Source: Amphirosellinia nigrospora (Eukaryota; Ascomycota; Sordariomycetes; Xylariales; Xylariaceae). Taken from it: a stretch of DNA of 64,000 bases. The notes beneath the pieces were generated by a model. It saw nothing but the letters and a program-made list of their open reading frames with translations. It made no database searches and was not told the origin of the DNA. The stretch's first letter is position 1. Each line of letters starts with the position of its first letter. The position numbers and the translations under genes are program-made. Positions 60,443-64,000 of the stretch are shown piece after piece. The stretch is taken from positions 558,001 to 622,000 of the forward strand of contig SCHM01000004.1 of assembly GCA_004123355.1 (NCBI GenBank), in the 5' to 3' direction.

Positions 60443-63208
60443 TTAAGCTGCGGCCCTGGACAGCTTCGCGAGGCCCGACTGCAGCTCCGCCAGGGGCACC
60501 ATCACCCCAACGACCGGACCTCCTCTACCACGGCCACCGCCTGGACCGTCTTGACCCCAACGTCCTTGTTGCTGGCGTCTGTCGTACGGCCCAGTCCGGT
60601 TCTGAAATCGTGATGCTCCACCAGGGCCGTTGCGACGAATTGGCCCGCCGCCCCGTTCATCGCCGGGGGCGTTCCATCCTCCAGCCTGCATGGTGTTGCC
60701 GGCAAAAAGGGGCATCCCCGGAATGTTTGGAAAGCCGGGGAAAGCCGTCATCATGCTGTTCATGTTATTCATGGTGAAGTTCTGTAGATTAAAACCTCGA
60801 GGGGTACCCTGTTGGGTCTGCCCACTTGCAGGGGGGAAATGGCCATTGCTATTGGCATCAGTTTTTGAAGGGGCAATATGTGCGGGATCTAGCACGTATG
60901 CGTTGATCAGATCAAACTGGAACCAATGTTAGCAAAAAATCCTACAAAATTTCATAGATCCCACTTACCTCTTGTTGCATAGTTCAAGCCATTCGGCGTG
61001 TCGCTTTTCAACATGCTTCTTCCAGAAATGTTCTTCTTTGAAGAGTTTTGAGCAATCGGGAACTTTACATCTGAACTTGTGTTCATCCTCTTGCTTAACA
61101 AATTTGGCAAGCTCATCATTCAGCGCATCCTCCGTGGACTTCCCTCCGAGCTTTCGGACATCAACCGATTCGGGCTCTAGTATTTGCATAATCTTATCTT
61201 CAAACGTTTTTACCCATTTGTACGCCCGTTCTAGCTGCTGTTCGGTTTTGGAAGATGTGCTGCGGAACCTGCGATCAGGCTCGGGAGCTTCACCTTCTTC
61301 CTCATCTTTAACCTCGCTACGTTTCTTGGATGGGAAAGGGTCACCGCTGGCGCTGGCGCGAGCTACATTTTTTGCTGCTGATGAAAGCGTGCTTCGTGGG
61401 CGACGAAGGTGACCACCAGGACATTTTCGAGTCAGCTCATGAATAGAATCGCTCTCAAATACGCAAAAGAAGCAGAAGTTGAAGACTCGGCGCAAATATT
61501 CGATTGTCAGATCAAGTTGCTTCTTCTTGATTATGAGGTCTTCGTCATCGACTTCATCGTCGATAATGCCTTCCTCGTCAGACTCGCCCATTTCGCCCTC
61601 TTCCCCATCATCCATCTCGTCGTCGAAATCTAGATTACGGTCTTTCTTGACTTTCTTTGTGGGGGCAGTAGGGCCAGCTGCCTGGAGGCGACCGGCGTGT
61701 TTGAGGGATTCCACGCGCTCTTCAATTCTGAGGGCAGCGTTAAAATCAGAGCCAAAATCATCCTCAAACCTATTGACAAGTTTCTGAGCAAGGCCTAGAT
61801 CTTTCTCGATTCGCTCAGGTGCAGAGAAAAGGTCCCACAAGGCTTTTTTACGGGGATTATTTGGAGGGTTGTGAACGCCGACATGACAAACGAAGTCTCC
61901 CCGAACCTCATCCTTGACGGTTTTGCCATTGACAGCCTCTAGAGCCTTTTCCGCAGTAGATACAGGCGCTGGCGACTTTAGATCTACATCTCCTTCTTCA
62001 TCCTTTGGGTCGGGCCGGTCAACCGGGGCAGCTGTCTCGGGTGCAGGATGGAGCATAACCCATCCCATCCGATGATATCTTTTGCTAGGGTTAGGATCGC
62101 TCAGCGACAGCCACTTAAAACCCCCTTCACCTTCTCCAAGATGCTCCTTGCAGAAAGCCTCTAGGTTATGGCGGCTAACGTGAGGTGCTATCGTCTTGAT
62201 CAGAAGCGTTGGCTGATACAGACTCTCATCGCGTAGGTCATTCCCCGTTACAGGAACCAAGTCGCCAACCCCGAGCACTTCGTTCGCCGCGGTAGCCTCG
62301 CCTTCCTCCTTTTCGACTACCCCGCCAGCGCCATTGCTCTCGCTTTTCGGAAGACCTTCGAGCGAGAACTCATCAAACATGCCGGACTCCAAATCTTGCT
62401 CCCATTGATTGTATACACCGCGGCGAAAGTCATTGATTTGTGCGCGTAGCGGATCGCGGGCTTCGGCCACATATTTCTCCCTAAACCACTGCTCCTTCTT
62501 ATGTTCAGAAACAAACGTGCGAGCCATTTTCGCCTGCAGCTCTTCCCTGTATGAGTCGTAGGCGGCCTGAATCTTCGCCTTCTCCTTGTCGCGATCCTCT
62601 TGAGTCTCACGCCCACGGGGACGCTCAGGCTCCCGCCTCCGCCCGCCACGTGCACGCTCCTTTTCTTCCTTGATCTTCTCGTTGGCTCGCCACCATTCAC
62701 CAAAGTAGGAAAAGCCAACTTGAAATGGCAGTTTAACAGGATCCGCTAATGGGTTGGCAACTGGTGTCGGGGGGATCGGATTGCTGTTCGAGCCCGGGAC
62801 ATAACGGTCAATGTTGGCTGGAGGCGAATTGATCCGACGGCGATCTTCGCGCTCACGAGCGACTGGATGGTCATCTCTGCCACGACCTCGCGGTTCGTAT
62901 CTGTCTACGGCTTGAGGGGAACGGGATCGTCGCCGGGAACGATCGTAGCCTATCAGAGTTAGTTTTCTTAAATTACTCGCGCAGATAGCTAACCCGAATC
63001 ACTGCTTGTATTCCAAGAGATAGTGTAAAATAGTTGTTAAAGCTCAGAAGTAGACAATAAAAAGATAGGGGTTCCTTTGCGACGCACCGGGAGAACGTCC
63101 GCGATAAAAGTTATCACGAGACTCGTCTTTCGCTCTGTCGTCTCGGGCACTCCAAGTGCGATCGTTCGGCGACCGTCCTGAGCCATCGCGATACGAGTAG
63201 GAGTCCAT
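60443..63208 (-). CDS. ARS2/SERRATE-type RNA-processing protein
   Basis: Nuclear protein linking the cap-binding complex to RNA processing and decay. Three exons: 63208-63088 (MDSYSYRDGSGRSPNDRTWSARDD), 62949-60969 and 60916-60443. N-terminus is Arg/Ser/Asp-rich; then PFQVGFSYFGEWW, the conserved helical lead (REELQAKMARTFVSEHKKEQWFREKY), a mid domain with DESLYQPTLLIKTIAPHVSRHNLEAF (RRM-like), an acidic DDGEEGEMGESDEE stretch, then FNFCFFCVFE and the C2H2-like HKFRCKVPDCSKLFKEEHFWKKHVEKRH. The last exon is Gly/Arg/Gln-rich with RGRGG. With these splice sites the CDS is one base short of a whole frame at the last junction (AG|TTTGATCTG, where AGG TTT would fit), so one base may be missing near 60916. 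Confidence 0.9.
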
Positions 63209-64000
63209 TTTAACGGTTCATATGGCCTTTGGGGTATCGGTGCGTGGATTATTCAAGATGGGATTTGTATCGAAGCATGCCTGATATAGATGGGGATGGA
63301 AGTCGCGCGCGGGAGCGATAGTGACCCGTCAGTCATTCAAGTGTCTTCAAGGGTTTGCCGGTGTATCAAATGCCTGTTTGGCGAAGCGTTTGCCGTTAGA
63401 GGAATCATTCTGAACAAGTTTGGGGAAAGTGATGATGTGGTTTGGCAAAAATGATGAAGTAAAGCGACCGGCGGACGCGCTTGGAGCAAGCAGAAAGTAA
63501 GATGATTGTAACCAGCGGCTAGAGCAAAAGCTCTGCAACAAGCAAACGACATGCAGTGGCAAGCACGAGAAAAAAAGTGCCAGGGTTGTCAATGGTCTGT
63601 AGCAGCCGTGGCAGGAAGCTGAGTGCTCGGGGGAGGAGTAGAGGAACAGCGAGTTAGAAGTTGGGGAACGTTGTGGCCAGAAGGCACCGGCTGATGAAGA
63701 GGATGACAATGGTGACAATGAATTGAAGGGTCAAGGGGAAACGAGAAAAGGATTGACGAACTGTGCAGATCGGCACGCACGTAGAGTGGAGTGAAATGAG
63801 CGACGCTTGCGAGGATCGCAAATAGAAACGTCGAGGATAAGTACAGCGACGACGAGACGTGTGAAGCAGTTCTTTGATCAGGAAAGGAGGACAAAGACGG
63901 GTGTAGCAGCAGCTTGTTTGGCTCGTTCGGGTCCAGCCATCGCGAGCGCAGCCACCGGGATCCACCGAGTGTATCCACCGCACATCCACCAGCTTATGGA
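63209..64000. other. ARS2 upstream region
   Basis: About 800 bases upstream of the ARS2 start. ORFs here (both strands) have no recognisable pattern. Likely promoter and leader of ARS2, perhaps with a further gene beyond the window. Confidence 0.5.

Overview
The window comes from a filamentous ascomycete (Pezizomycotina, probably Sordariomycetes). Its genes carry short 50-190 nt GT..AG introns, and a full fungal gene complement is visible: CYP51, CRT10-type, SMEK/Psy2, ARS2, OGFOD1/Tpa1, Mep/Amt and a dispersed 5S rRNA gene. TACC/CTAC microsatellites recur between genes, and AT-rich patches look like repeat-induced point mutation (RIP). The class is an inference from family resemblance; no species is claimed.

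Layout: 1-1.9 kb, OGFOD1/Tpa1-type prolyl hydroxylase (minus, cut by the window edge); 4.8-6.3 kb, type II membrane glycosyltransferase with a PAN-like tail; 7.2-8.9 kb, sterol 14-alpha-demethylase (CYP51); 9.8-10.9 kb, DUF3074 protein; 11.7-12.2 kb, small unknown protein; 13.0-15.8 kb, CRT10-like gene (minus); 20.1-22.0 kb, ammonium transporter. From 22.3 to 28.4 kb lies an accessory patch of decayed genes: ankyrin gene, 3' half of a DUF3435 tyrosine recombinase (the family of Starship captains), a PD-(D/E)XK-like gene, an unrecognised remnant and a heptad-repeat coiled-coil gene. At 28.4-36.9 kb there is gene-poor DNA with a solo-LTR candidate, a small conserved gene, galactose oxidase and a P-loop kinase. 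At 39.5-41.9 kb are an uncertain remnant and a serine-rich conserved gene. A 7.7 kb gene-poor stretch follows, then a conserved block: SMEK/Psy2 (49.6-52.5), MDR oxidoreductase (53.3-54.5), YeeE/YedE transporter (55.8-57.0), 5S rRNA and intron-bearing tRNA-Ser(TGA) (58.4-58.8), RidA (59.2-59.8) and ARS2 (60.4-63.2).

The genes form no evident operon-like pathway; most are independent housekeeping genes. Two signals cut across them. First, most long conserved genes carry one or more single-base frame breaks, nearly always explained by loss of one base from a short homopolymer (usually G or C), while the ammonium transporter, RidA, the P-loop kinase and the glycosyltransferase read cleanly. This looks more like consensus error than gene death, but it cannot be settled from sequence alone. 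Second, in the accessory patch and a few genes, isolated in-frame TAA/TAG codons stand where CAA/CAG would fit, as expected from CpA-to-TpA (RIP-type) change.
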